Below are positions 32,861 through 40,998 of a stretch of DNA of 64,000 nt, in pieces. The translations under genes and the position numbers were made by a program. How positions within the stretch are numbered: position 1 is the stretch's first letter; every line of letters begins with the position of its first letter. The stretch lies in NCBI GenBank assembly GCA_020024455.1, contig JAHHTU010000002.1, positions 62,001-126,000 of the forward strand, given 5' to 3'. The notes beneath the pieces are model-generated. The model did not search any database. It was given only the letters and a program-made list of their open reading frames with translations, and was not told the DNA's origin. The stretch comes from Anaerotignum sp. Its GTDB lineage: Bacteria > Bacillota > Clostridia > Lachnospirales > Anaerotignaceae.

Positions 32861-34170
32861 AAAACAAAACCATTCGTGCAAAAATCATTCTCAGTACAAT
32901 TATATTCACACTTGGCGTTGCGGGTGTTTCCCTTTCTGTTGTGTATTACTGGTCTTTTTATCATTTCAGTAAAATTTTTGAGGATAGAGTCATAGATGCA
33001 TACACATTTGAAAAAAAGAAAGATATGGGTATTAAAAATGAATGGATTTTAGGTGTGACCACAGACAGCATTGATATCATTCGCAGTGTGCATGGGCCAA
33101 ATGTTGCCCGCACCATGGAAGAACAGGCAAAACAGCAGGAAGAACTGAGCAAATTATATAAAGCAACCATTGACAATAAGCATTTATTGTATAACATACA
33201 TTTGGATACAGAAAACGGGGAAACGATATATGAATATTCTGTTATCAAAGATATTTATGCGGAAATTTTCCCAAAAATTGTGTTGAGCTTTATTGTCTTT
33301 TTGTCGTTGTTGGTTTGGTTTTCCATTCACTACACCCGTTCCATCAGCGACACATTGTACAGCGATATCCGAAAACTTCGCCTTTACACACAACAAATTA
33401 CAAAAGGCAAACAAGCACCTGAAATTGTTGCAAAAACACAAGATGAGGAATTGGCATATCTGATTACAGATTTGCATGAAATGCAACAGCATTTGGAACG
33501 AGAAGCTGCCATTCGCCAATCCACATTGCAGTATATTTCTCACGAAATGAAAACACCATTGATGATTATTGAAGGGTATACCACTTCCGCACAAGACGGT
33601 ATTTATCCGAAAGGTGATTTGGACAGCTCTTTGCAAACCATTTTGACACAAACAGACAGAATGAAGCGAAAAGTTGCCGATTTGCTGACCATTGTACGAT
33701 TGGAGTCCTCCTCCGTACCCGATAATACCAAAGAGATTGCACTATTGCCTGCCATCAAAAGCGTCTTGCAATTATTTGAAACCAAAGAGGCAGACAAAAC
33801 CATTCACATACATATTCCGCAACAGATTGCTTTTGTGTGCAGTAGAGAAAAGTTAAATATTTTATTGGAAAATTTGATTTCCAATCAAATCAAATATGCA
33901 CAATCTTTGATTTCCATTTCTTATAAAATACAAGATACCAATTTGTTGCTGTATTTTTATAATGATGGACAAACCATCACACCGGAAATTCAAGATTTTA
34001 TATTCCAGCCATTTGTCAAAGGCTATAATGGCGGCAGTGGCTTGGGATTGTCTATCTGTCGTACCATTTTACGGCAAAAAGATTGTGACATTCGCTGGCA
34101 ACAAACAACATACGGGACATTGTTTGTGGTAGAAATCTGTGAAAAACATTGGTGCTATATCAATACATAA
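32857..34170 (+). CDS. Sensor histidine kinase
   Basis: A 437-residue membrane histidine kinase. Transmembrane segments lie at about 9-31 and 138-158, enclosing an external sensor region of roughly 105 residues (about 32-137). A cytosolic linker follows, then the dimerisation helix with phospho-acceptor His229 in YISHEMKTPLM. The ATPase domain has N-box NLISNQIKYA near 339-348, YNDGQTI near 368, and GGSGLGLSICR near 392-402. The sensor domain is short and unlike a PAS or Cache domain that I can recognise. The partner is the response regulator upstream; the signal may be the substrate of the divergent YfcC carrier. Confidence 0.92.
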   Translation: MKNKTIRAKIILSTIIFTLGVAGVSLSVVYYWSFYHFSKIFEDRVIDAYTFEKKKDMGIKNEWILGVTTDSIDIIRSVHGPNVARTMEEQAKQQEELSKLYKATIDNKHLLYNIHLDTENGETIYEYSVIKDIYAEIFPKIVLSFIVFLSLLVWFSIHYTRSISDTLYSDIRKLRLYTQQITKGKQAPEIVAKTQDEELAYLITDLHEMQQHLEREAAIRQSTLQYISHEMKTPLMIIEGYTTSAQDGIYPKGDLDSSLQTILTQTDRMKRKVADLLTIVRLESSSVPDNTKEIALLPAIKSVLQLFETKEADKTIHIHIPQQIAFVCSREKLNILLENLISNQIKYAQSLISISYKIQDTNLLLYFYNDGQTITPEIQDFIFQPFVKGYNGGSGLGLSICRTILRQKDCDIRWQQTTYGTLFVVEICEKHWCYINT

Positions 34171-34190
34171 ATATCATTTTCCCAAAATAT

Positions 34191-34230
34191 AAAAAGCCAA
34201 AAAGTGACAGGTATCACTTTTTGGCTTTTT
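34191..34230. terminator. Bidirectional 17-bp terminator
   Basis: AAAAAGCCAAAAAGTGA (34191-34207) and TCACTTTTTGGCTTTTT (34214-34230) form a 17-bp perfect stem with a 6-nt loop. It ends the two-component operon on the plus strand and the tRNA-Arg transcript on the minus strand. Confidence 0.9.
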
Positions 34231-34231
34231 C

Positions 34232-34305
34232 TGTCCTTGGCGAGATTCGAACTCGCGGCCTTTCGCTTAGGAGGCGAATGCTCTATCCTGCTGAGCTACA
34301 AAGAC
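34232..34305 (-). tRNA. tRNA-Arg (anticodon CCT)
   Basis: The minus strand folds as a complete tRNA: acceptor stem GTCTTTG/CAAGGAC with one G-U pair, D arm with TAGCTCAG, anticodon stem TTCGC/GCGAA around the loop CTCCTAA (anticodon CCT, reading AGG), and T arm with GTTCGAATC. Discriminator base A is at 34232. No CCA is encoded. A strong terminator follows 1 nt downstream. Confidence 0.95.
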
Positions 34306-34439
34306 AAATTCTTTTCCCTGCTCCATTACTATTTTACCATGTTGAATACACACGTCAAGTCAGATGCATAAAAAAAAATAATGAAAAAATATAGAAGTTC
34401 TTTTATCTGTATTTCCCTAGATACTTACTAGGATTTATT

Positions 34440-34469
34440 TTGACATGGATTGTATACAGGTGGTATAAT
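34440..34469 (+). promoter_or_regulatory. Consensus promoter of the LRR-VWA-MoxR operon
   Basis: TTGACA (34440-34445) and TATAAT (34464-34469) are both perfect consensus hexamers, spaced 18 nt. The start of transcription would be near 34476, just before the ribosome site of the LRR gene. A small inverted repeat CCTA...TAGG lies just upstream (about 34417-34432). Confidence 0.8.
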
Positions 34470-34501
34470 ACAAACAAACAAATTTTGAAGGAATGAGAAA
34501 C

Positions 34502-35674
34502 ATGGGTTTGATTACCATAGAATATTGTAAAACAGAGCATGGCATAAAAATCATCGGTATACAAGGCAGAACTGCCATATTGCACATTCCCGAAACCATA
34601 GAGGGAATACCGGTCACAGAAATTGCCGATTTTGCTTTTGCCATCAAAGAAGAATTGACACAAACAACCATAGAACCAACACAAGTACAACTGGATTGTA
34701 TTTGTGATACCATACGCAAAAAACCGCTGGATATACAAACAGGAGAAGCATTGCAAGAGCTTTATTTGCCAAACACCATTACAAGAATCGGTGCGTATGC
34801 GTTTGGTGGTTGCAGTGCATTACAAATCATACATTTACCAAATCAACTGGATACCATATCTGACCATATGTTTGCAGGTTGTATCGCTTTGGAAAACATC
34901 GCCCTGCCCGAAACATTGACCACCATTGCAGGATATGCATTTTATGATTGCCGCAGTCTGAAAAAATTGGTTTTACCCGAAACCATAACACAAATCGGAA
35001 AATATGCTTGTTACAACTGTCGTGTACTGGAAAGCATCAACATTCCCAAAGCCGCAGAAAACTTAGGGACAGGCTTATTTTTGAACTGCGACAAGCTTAA
35101 ATACATTTCCTTTGGACGTTGCAAACATATTGCAGATATGATTGCAGTATTAAATCATGAATTACATCTGACCATCACATTCGATGACAACCAAACAGCC
35201 AAGCTGTTAATTCCCGATTTTCAATACGAATACATTGAGGATACACCTGCCCGCCAATTCCATCAAGTCAATTATGGCACAGGGCATTTATTCCGCCAAT
35301 GTATTGGCAATTCTGATATTGACTTTCGGCGATTTGATGAATTGTTTTATTTGACCAAGCGGGAAGATGCCGCTTTTATGGTGCTGTTTTTAACCATGTA
35401 TCGTTTGGAATATCCCTATCGTCTGCAAGAAAACCGTAAAGAGGCTTATTTGCAATACTTGCAAGAGCATTTTTTGTGGGCATTTGGCTATTACACACAG
35501 CAAAATGACTTGCACACCATACGCTTATTTGCACAATGGGGATTGCTGACTACGGAAAATATAGAAACCATACTGCAAATTTCTGCCACACACAAACGGA
35601 CAGAAATTACCAGCTTTTTATTGGATTATCAACAAAAACATTTGAAACCGAAACAAAAATCATTCGATTTATAA
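34502..35674 (+). CDS. Cytosolic BspA-type leucine-rich-repeat protein
   Basis: A 390-residue protein without signal peptide or membrane segment. Residues about 92-206 are five 23-residue LRR_5 repeats of the form TITRIGAYAFGGCSALQIIHLP, each with a G/A-F-x-x-C core and a LP or IP end. An extra partial unit lies at about 26-47. The C-terminal 180 residues are a helical region of unknown family (NSDIDFRRFDELFYLT...ITSFLLDYQQKH) that could be ankyrin-like. BspA-type repeats are usually on secreted surface proteins, so an internal one, first in an operon with a VWA protein and a MoxR ATPase, suggests a substrate- or partner-recognition subunit. The ATG at 34502 is chosen because GAAGGA is too close to the earlier ATG at 34493. 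Confidence 0.8.
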   Translation: MGLITIEYCKTEHGIKIIGIQGRTAILHIPETIEGIPVTEIADFAFAIKEELTQTTIEPTQVQLDCICDTIRKKPLDIQTGEALQELYLPNTITRIGAYAFGGCSALQIIHLPNQLDTISDHMFAGCIALENIALPETLTTIAGYAFYDCRSLKKLVLPETITQIGKYACYNCRVLESINIPKAAENLGTGLFLNCDKLKYISFGRCKHIADMIAVLNHELHLTITFDDNQTAKLLIPDFQYEYIEDTPARQFHQVNYGTGHLFRQCIGNSDIDFRRFDELFYLTKREDAAFMVLFLTMYRLEYPYRLQENRKEAYLQYLQEHFLWAFGYYTQQNDLHTIRLFAQWGLLTTENIETILQISATHKRTEITSFLLDYQQKHLKPKQKSFDL

Positions 35675-35692
35675 CAGAAAGGAGGAACTTGC

Positions 35693-37081
35693 ATGAATGA
35701 AGCCCATCAAAAGCTCATCTCCATCGGCAGCAACATTTTGACATCTGCACGCAATGAATTGTATGTATCCATGCGATTTTTAGATATTGCACTGAGCAAA
35801 CTCAAATATGAAATGAATTTATCTTCTTTATATGTCGGCACAGATGGCGAAAAAATACTGTTTAACCCAAGATATTTGATACAACGCTATTTGTCTGACC
35901 ATGTTCTGGTCAATCGTGTATATTTGCACATGATATTGCACTGTTTATTCCGCCACCCTTTCCGCCAAGGAGAACGTGACAAAGAATATTGGCATTTGGC
36001 GTGTGACATTGCAGTGGAATCTATGATTGATGCCCTGCCTTATCCCTCTGTGCGACTGGTGGTATCCGATTTACGAAATGAATGGTATGAAAAATTACAC
36101 AAAGAATTGAAAGTGCTTTCTGCGGAGGGGATTTATGAGGTGTTGCAAAAGCAACAGCTTTCTTTGCAACAATTTGGTAAATTACAACTGGAATTTTGGG
36201 TAGATGACCATGTGTTTTGGGAACAAAAACAAGACGATAACGACGAACAAAACCAAGACAACCAAAACCAAAATGATAACCAAGACGACCGGCAAAATGA
36301 CCAACAGGAACAGCAATGTCGGCAGGAATTGGAACAACAATGGAAAGAAATCAGCGAAAAAATGCAAACCAATCTGGAAACATTCTCACAGGAAGCAGGC
36401 GAAGAAACCGGCGACTTGCTCCAAAATTTGCAGATTGAAAACAGAGAACGGTATGATTACCATGCCTTTTTGCAAAAATTTGTCACACTGCGGGAAGATA
36501 TGCAGGTAGATGATGACAGCTATGATTATATTTTTTACACATACGGCTTACAGTTATATGGCAATATGCCTTTGATTGAAGCATTGGAATATAAAGAAGT
36601 CAAAAAAATTGAAGAATTGGTCATTGCCATAGACACATCAGAATCTTGCGAAGGTGATACCGTCAAACAATTTTTGGAACAAACATACGCCATACTCATG
36701 CAAAACGAGAGTTTCTTTCACAAATTCCATATCCGCATATTACAATGCGATGTGACCATTGTAGAAGATAAAAAAATCACATCGCAACAGGAATTACAGG
36801 CATATATGGAAGATTTCACATTGAAAGGCAATGGCGGTACAGACTTCCGTCCTGTATTTGCTTATGTAGATGAACTGATAACACAAAAAGTATTTCAAAA
36901 CCTCAAAGGGTTATTATATTTTACAGACGGCTGGGGTATCTTTCCTCAAAAACGCCCCTCTTACGAAACCGCATTTCTGTTTTTGGACGATGGCACATAC
37001 AACGAGCGGGAAGTGCCACCTTGGGCGATGAAAGTTATATTCGGCAAAGAAGATTTACAAATCAAAGAACGTAAGGAGTAA
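35693..37081 (+). CDS. VWA-like protein with DUF2201-type N-terminal domain
   Basis: A 462-residue soluble protein. The N-terminal part (about 1-170) resembles the DUF2201 putative metallopeptidase region, with LHMILHCLFRHPF at 78-90 offering His79, His83 and His88 but no HExxH glutamate. A linker at 181-207 is almost only Asp, Asn and Gln. The C-terminal VWA domain (about 305-460) has a complete MIDAS metal site: DTSES at 314-318, the Thr of GGTD near 383, and TDG at 411-413. Such VWA proteins act with MoxR ATPases as metal-dependent chaperones, as ViaA does with RavA. AAAGGAGG precedes the start. It is 18 bp after the LRR gene and 6 bp before the MoxR gene. Confidence 0.82.
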   Translation: MNEAHQKLISIGSNILTSARNELYVSMRFLDIALSKLKYEMNLSSLYVGTDGEKILFNPRYLIQRYLSDHVLVNRVYLHMILHCLFRHPFRQGERDKEYWHLACDIAVESMIDALPYPSVRLVVSDLRNEWYEKLHKELKVLSAEGIYEVLQKQQLSLQQFGKLQLEFWVDDHVFWEQKQDDNDEQNQDNQNQNDNQDDRQNDQQEQQCRQELEQQWKEISEKMQTNLETFSQEAGEETGDLLQNLQIENRERYDYHAFLQKFVTLREDMQVDDDSYDYIFYTYGLQLYGNMPLIEALEYKEVKKIEELVIAIDTSESCEGDTVKQFLEQTYAILMQNESFFHKFHIRILQCDVTIVEDKKITSQQELQAYMEDFTLKGNGGTDFRPVFAYVDELITQKVFQNLKGLLYFTDGWGIFPQKRPSYETAFLFLDDGTYNEREVPPWAMKVIFGKEDLQIKERKE

Positions 37082-37087
37082 AACGAT

Positions 37088-38626
37088 ATGAATATCAAAC
37101 GGGCAAAAGAAGAAATCAAAAACGCCATACAAGCATATTTGGCAAAAAATGAATTGGGGCAATATCTCATTCCTGTGGTGCGTCAGCGTCCTTTGTTTTT
37201 GATGGGTGCCCCCGGTATCGGGAAAACTGCCATCATGGAACAGGTTGCAAGAGAATGTGGTGTCGGTCTTGTGGCATACAGCATCACACACCACACCAGA
37301 CAAAGTGCCATCGGCTTACCTTTTATCAGCCATAAAGAATACGGTGGCAAAGAATATGCAGTCACAGAATATACCATGAGCGAAATCATCGCCGCTGTGT
37401 ATGACAAAATCGAAGAAACCGGATTACAGGAAGGGATTTTGTTCATTGACGAAATCAACTGTGTATCCGAAACATTAGCACCTGCCATGTTGCAATTTTT
37501 GCAGGCAAAAACATTCGGCAGTCACAAAGTACCCGAAGGCTGGGTGATTGTTGCGGCAGGGAACCCACCGGAATACAACAAATCTGTGCGTGAATTTGAC
37601 GTGGTGACATTGGACAGGGTGAAAAAAATAGATATCGAACCCGACTTTGAAACATGGAAAGCTTATGCTTGGAAACAAGGCTTACATGGGGCAGTATTGT
37701 CTTATTTAGAAATCAAGAAAAATCATTTCTATACTGTGGAAACCACAGTTGACGGCAAACGCTTTGTCACTGCCAGAGGTTGGGAGGATTTATCCAATGT
37801 CTTGCAGGTATACGACCAACTGGGCATTTCTGCCGATGAGGCATTGATTTATCAATATCTGCAACACAAAAAAATTGCAAAAGATTTTGCCAACTATTTG
37901 GATTTATACCGCAAATATCGTGATGATTACCATGTCGATGACATATTGGCAGGCAAATATACCACATCTGCTGTGCAAAAACTGCAAGATGCTCCTTTTG
38001 ATGAGCGTTTGAGCGTTATGGGCTTATTGTTGAGCCGTTTGACCGAACATTTTACAAATGCATATCAAGCAGATTTGTTTGCAGTCACATTGCATGGCTG
38101 TTTGAAAGAATTAAAAGAACGCTACGAAAGCCCCTACTGTGCCGAAACACCATGGGAGGCATTAAATGTTGCATTGTTGGCAGAACGACAGGAAACATTT
38201 ACACGCAACCAAAAAGCAGGTCTTTTGGATAAAATTCAAACCAAAACAGAGCTTTTGGTATTGCAGGCATTGGAAAATGACACCAAAGAGGCAAAACAAA
38301 ACGATTTGCGTGAAAAAGCAGCCGTATTTGATTTTATCAAACAACGCTTTGCCACTGTGGTACAAGCAAGGGAATATGCCATTGCCACTGCATCTGATGC
38401 CTTGGATTGTGCATTTCGTTTCTTGGAAGAAACATTCGGTGCAGGGCAAGAAATGGTCATATTCATTACAGAGCTGACAAACAATTATTACAGCGTAAAA
38501 TTCATCAGCGAAAATGGCAGTGACACCTATTACCGCTATAACAAAGAATTGCTGTTTGAAGAAAAACAACAATCCATATTGCAAGATATTGAAAAGGCAA
38601 AAGCAGAATTGGATTTGTTATTCTAA
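37088..38626 (+). CDS. MoxR-type AAA+ ATPase
   Basis: A 512-residue ATPase. The AAA+ core has Walker A GAPGIGKT at 40-47, Walker B ILFIDEIN near 117-124, sensor 1 in VAAGNPPEYNKS near 155-166, and a likely arginine finger region DVVTLDRVKKID. The C-terminal ~230 residues are helical and not recognised. MoxR ATPases remodel or activate protein complexes with a VWA partner, which is the gene 6 bp upstream. AACGTAAGGAGTAAA precedes the start. The C-terminal extension is longer than in standard MoxR proteins (about 330 residues), so it may carry the contact surface for the LRR or small partner. Confidence 0.85.
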   Translation: MNIKRAKEEIKNAIQAYLAKNELGQYLIPVVRQRPLFLMGAPGIGKTAIMEQVARECGVGLVAYSITHHTRQSAIGLPFISHKEYGGKEYAVTEYTMSEIIAAVYDKIEETGLQEGILFIDEINCVSETLAPAMLQFLQAKTFGSHKVPEGWVIVAAGNPPEYNKSVREFDVVTLDRVKKIDIEPDFETWKAYAWKQGLHGAVLSYLEIKKNHFYTVETTVDGKRFVTARGWEDLSNVLQVYDQLGISADEALIYQYLQHKKIAKDFANYLDLYRKYRDDYHVDDILAGKYTTSAVQKLQDAPFDERLSVMGLLLSRLTEHFTNAYQADLFAVTLHGCLKELKERYESPYCAETPWEALNVALLAERQETFTRNQKAGLLDKIQTKTELLVLQALENDTKEAKQNDLREKAAVFDFIKQRFATVVQAREYAIATASDALDCAFRFLEETFGAGQEMVIFITELTNNYYSVKFISENGSDTYYRYNKELLFEEKQQSILQDIEKAKAELDLLF

Positions 38627-38647
38627 TTGCACAAAAGGAGAATACAG

Positions 38648-39067
38648 ATGGATAAAAAACATCACGATTATGAACAAGCATTTTCTATAGCGTGCGAAAA
38701 ATTTGAAGAACTATGCCCCTTAGAGCAACAACCAAAATGGCTCAAATATTGTATGGCAATCCATATTCGGAAAAACCAAAACAAAAATTTTGTCATCAAA
38801 TTTTTTCTAACACCCAAACCAATATTAGGGCAAACAGATGATTGGGAATATCCAGATGATGGTACTTCCCCTTTATGGGTTCGCACAGACTCCAAAACCA
38901 ATGAAAAAAGTATTGTCATTTGTGGTGGCCCACCTGTGGCATCTGAAATTTTTTTCGCAGTTGAAATTGATACCCATAAAAATGTGATAACATTACAAAA
39001 ATATATCCCACCAAATACATTCGATGGCAGTCAATATCAAATCAACGAACGACATATTATTGAATAA
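38648..39067 (+). CDS. Unknown small soluble protein, last gene of the MoxR operon
   Basis: A 139-residue protein without recognised domain. It is polar and has no membrane segment or signal peptide. Notable stretches are NFVIKFFLTPKPILGQTDDW, DGTSPLWVRTDSKTNEKSIV, GGPPVASEIFFAVEID and a C-terminal IPPNTFDGSQYQI, suggesting a small alpha/beta or immunity-type fold. The ATG at 38648 follows AAAAGGAG at spacing 7. It starts 21 bp after the MoxR stop and is followed directly by a terminator, so it is the fourth and last member of the operon. It could be an adaptor or substrate of the MoxR-VWA machine, or merely a passenger. Confidence 0.6.
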   Translation: MDKKHHDYEQAFSIACEKFEELCPLEQQPKWLKYCMAIHIRKNQNKNFVIKFFLTPKPILGQTDDWEYPDDGTSPLWVRTDSKTNEKSIVICGGPPVASEIFFAVEIDTHKNVITLQKYIPPNTFDGSQYQINERHIIE

Positions 39068-39095
39068 AAAAAGGAGCGATTTCGCTCCTTTTTTT
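39066..39095. terminator. Bidirectional terminator
   Basis: AAAAAAAGGAGCGA (39066-39079) and TCGCTCCTTTTTTT (39082-39095) form a 14-bp perfect stem with a 2-nt gap at the centre. It ends the MoxR operon and, on the minus strand, overlaps the stop of the epimerase/SHOCT gene. Confidence 0.88.
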
Positions 39096-39783
39096 ATTGT
39101 TCTTCTTTTTTCTGTTGTTCTTTTTCTTTCGGTTCTTCTTCCTCATCATCTTCCCATTCGGAAGGGTCAACATCGCCAAATGCAGATTTTAAGAAACTTT
39201 CCGCATCATCAATCTGCTCCATCTGCATTTCCACAGAATTCATAACAGCTTCTACGCCTTTGACATATTTTTCAATCACAGGGTCATTTTCTGTGATTTC
39301 ATTTTCTGCTTGTTCTGTTTGTGCAGGTTGTTCTTCCGGCTGTGTTTGTGCTTTTTGTGCTTCTTCTGCGTCCAATTCCTGTACATCTGCATCGTCCCAA
39401 CATTCTGCTTCATCACAATCAGATGCCTGGTTTTTCATTTTTTCTTTGTATGTTTTGAAATCTTCTTTCAACTCATGTGCTTTTTCTGTCATACGGAATA
39501 CTGCACTTCTTACCTTTGGCTGCATTTCATCTGCTTTATCTGCCACTTTTGTTGCCACTTCTTTCACCTTGGGTTGCAACTGTTCTGCTTTTTCTCCCAT
39601 TGTTTTTGCAACACTGCCCAACACATCACCTGCTTTTTCCAATGCATTGCCCACAGCTTTGCCAATGCCGTCTTTTTCCAAGCCCATGCCATTTTGCAAC
39701 ACAGTCAACAGGCGTTCTGCTTCGTCCACAGTAATGATACCTTTTTCCAACATATTTAAGATTGCCAAGCGTTCTTCTTTCAT
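39094..39783 (-). CDS. SHOCT-like coiled-coil protein (internal start inside the epimerase frame)
   Basis: A 229-residue protein predicted from the ATG at 39783, which follows AATAAGGAGG at spacing 7, as good as any ribosome site in this window. It opens with MKEERLAILNMLEKGIITVD and ERLLTVLQ, the helix-turn-helix-like N-terminal module of YvlB/SHOCT-type proteins. The middle is a Lys/Glu-rich amphipathic stretch with repeated QLQPKVKEVATKVADKADEM-like units, and the C-terminal half is very acidic (DDADVQELDAEEAQ, EWEDDEEEEPKEKEQQKKEE). It has no membrane segment. It shares frame and stop with the epimerase gene. Function is unknown; related proteins respond to envelope stress. Confidence 0.6.
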   Translation of the reverse strand: MKEERLAILNMLEKGIITVDEAERLLTVLQNGMGLEKDGIGKAVGNALEKAGDVLGSVAKTMGEKAEQLQPKVKEVATKVADKADEMQPKVRSAVFRMTEKAHELKEDFKTYKEKMKNQASDCDEAECWDDADVQELDAEEAQKAQTQPEEQPAQTEQAENEITENDPVIEKYVKGVEAVMNSVEMQMEQIDDAESFLKSAFGDVDPSEWEDDEEEEPKEKEQQKKEEQ

Positions 39784-40974
39784 ATTGTATGCCTCCTTAT
39801 TTGTACGGTTTGCCGTGTGTTTTGTTACAATATAATCTTTTGGTCTTTGTTGTGTTTGTCCATATGCGTATAATATTGCCTGCACAATACGCTTTGATGC
39901 ATACCCGTCGCCAAAAGGATTTTTGGCTTGTGCCATTTCCTGATATGCTGTATGGTTTGTCAACAATGTTTTTGTCATCGTATAAATGGTTTGTTGGTCT
40001 GTGCCCGCCAGTTTCAATGTACCTGCTTCCACACCCTCGGGACGCTCGGTGACATTACGCAACACCAAAACCGGTTTACCCATAGACGGTACTTCCTCCT
40101 GCAAACCACCACTGTCTGTCAAGACCAAAAAAGAACGGCTCATCAAATTATGCATATCTTTCAAATCCAAAGGTTCTGTCAAATGGATACGGGGGTGGTT
40201 GCCCAATATGCGATGGACAGGTTCTGTCACTGCAGGGTTTTTATGCACTGCATACACCACTTCCACATCTGCAAATGCTTCTACAATCTGTTTGACTGCA
40301 TGACAAATCTGTTCCAAAGGTTGTCCCAGATTTTCACGACGGTGTGCTGTCATGGCAATGACACGTTTGTTTTCAAAATCAATGGTATTCAACACATCTT
40401 CATGGAATGTGTATTCTTTTTCAATGGTATGTGCCAATGCATCAATGACCGTATTGCCTGTGATAAAAATACTCTCCGGATTGATATTTTCTTTCAACAA
40501 ATGCTCTTTTGCCAATGCAGTGGGTGCAAAATGAAAATCGGTCAATGTTCCTGTCAAACAACGGTTCATTTCTTCCGGAAATGGTTGGTATTTATCATAT
40601 GTCCGCAAACCTGCCTCCACATGACCGACTTTCACCTGATTATAATATGCTGCCAATGCTCCTGCAAATGTGGTGGAAGTATCTCCATGCACCAGCACAA
40701 TGTCCGGCTGTTCTTCTGCAATCACCGCTTCCAAGCCAGTCAATGCTCTTGTGGTAATGCCTGCCAATGTCTGACGGCTTTGCATAATGTTTAAGTCATG
40801 TTTGGGGTGCAAATCAAATATTTCCAATACTTGGTCGAGCATTTCTCTATGTTGTGCCGTCACACAGACAACACTTTCAATTTGTTCTGTCTGTTCCAAT
40901 TCTTTGACCAAAGGTGCCATTTTAATGGCTTCGGGACGTGTACCGAATACACTCATCACTTTGATTTTTTTCAT
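39094..40974 (-). CDS. wecB: UDP-GlcNAc 2-epimerase (WecB/MnaA) reading in frame into a SHOCT-like gene
   Basis: A single 626-codon frame. Residues 1 to about 380 are a complete non-hydrolysing UDP-N-acetylglucosamine 2-epimerase: MSVFGTRPEAIKMAPL, HGDTSTTFAG, VGHVEAGLRT, MTAHRRENLG and LTDSGGLQEEVPS. It makes UDP-ManNAc for wall teichoic acid or capsule linkage units. The frame does not stop where family members do. After KDYIVTKHTANRTNKEAYN it continues into MKEERLAILNMLEKG, the usual first residues of a separate SHOCT-like protein that still has its own ribosome site. The product could be one fused protein, two proteins, or both. A sequencing error that removed a stop is possible. Confidence 0.85.
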   Translation of the reverse strand: MKKIKVMSVFGTRPEAIKMAPLVKELEQTEQIESVVCVTAQHREMLDQVLEIFDLHPKHDLNIMQSRQTLAGITTRALTGLEAVIAEEQPDIVLVHGDTSTTFAGALAAYYNQVKVGHVEAGLRTYDKYQPFPEEMNRCLTGTLTDFHFAPTALAKEHLLKENINPESIFITGNTVIDALAHTIEKEYTFHEDVLNTIDFENKRVIAMTAHRRENLGQPLEQICHAVKQIVEAFADVEVVYAVHKNPAVTEPVHRILGNHPRIHLTEPLDLKDMHNLMSRSFLVLTDSGGLQEEVPSMGKPVLVLRNVTERPEGVEAGTLKLAGTDQQTIYTMTKTLLTNHTAYQEMAQAKNPFGDGYASKRIVQAILYAYGQTQQRPKDYIVTKHTANRTNKEAYNMKEERLAILNMLEKGIITVDEAERLLTVLQNGMGLEKDGIGKAVGNALEKAGDVLGSVAKTMGEKAEQLQPKVKEVATKVADKADEMQPKVRSAVFRMTEKAHELKEDFKTYKEKMKNQASDCDEAECWDDADVQELDAEEAQKAQTQPEEQPAQTEQAENEITENDPVIEKYVKGVEAVMNSVEMQMEQIDDAESFLKSAFGDVDPSEWEDDEEEEPKEKEQQKKEEQ

Positions 40975-40998
40975 AGTATGGTTACTCCTTGCTTTGCT

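Noticed and set aside
34232..34305. tRNA-Arg as an attachment site for a genomic island carrying the LRR-VWA-MoxR operon
   Set aside because: No integrase nearby and I found no second copy of the tRNA 3' end within the window.
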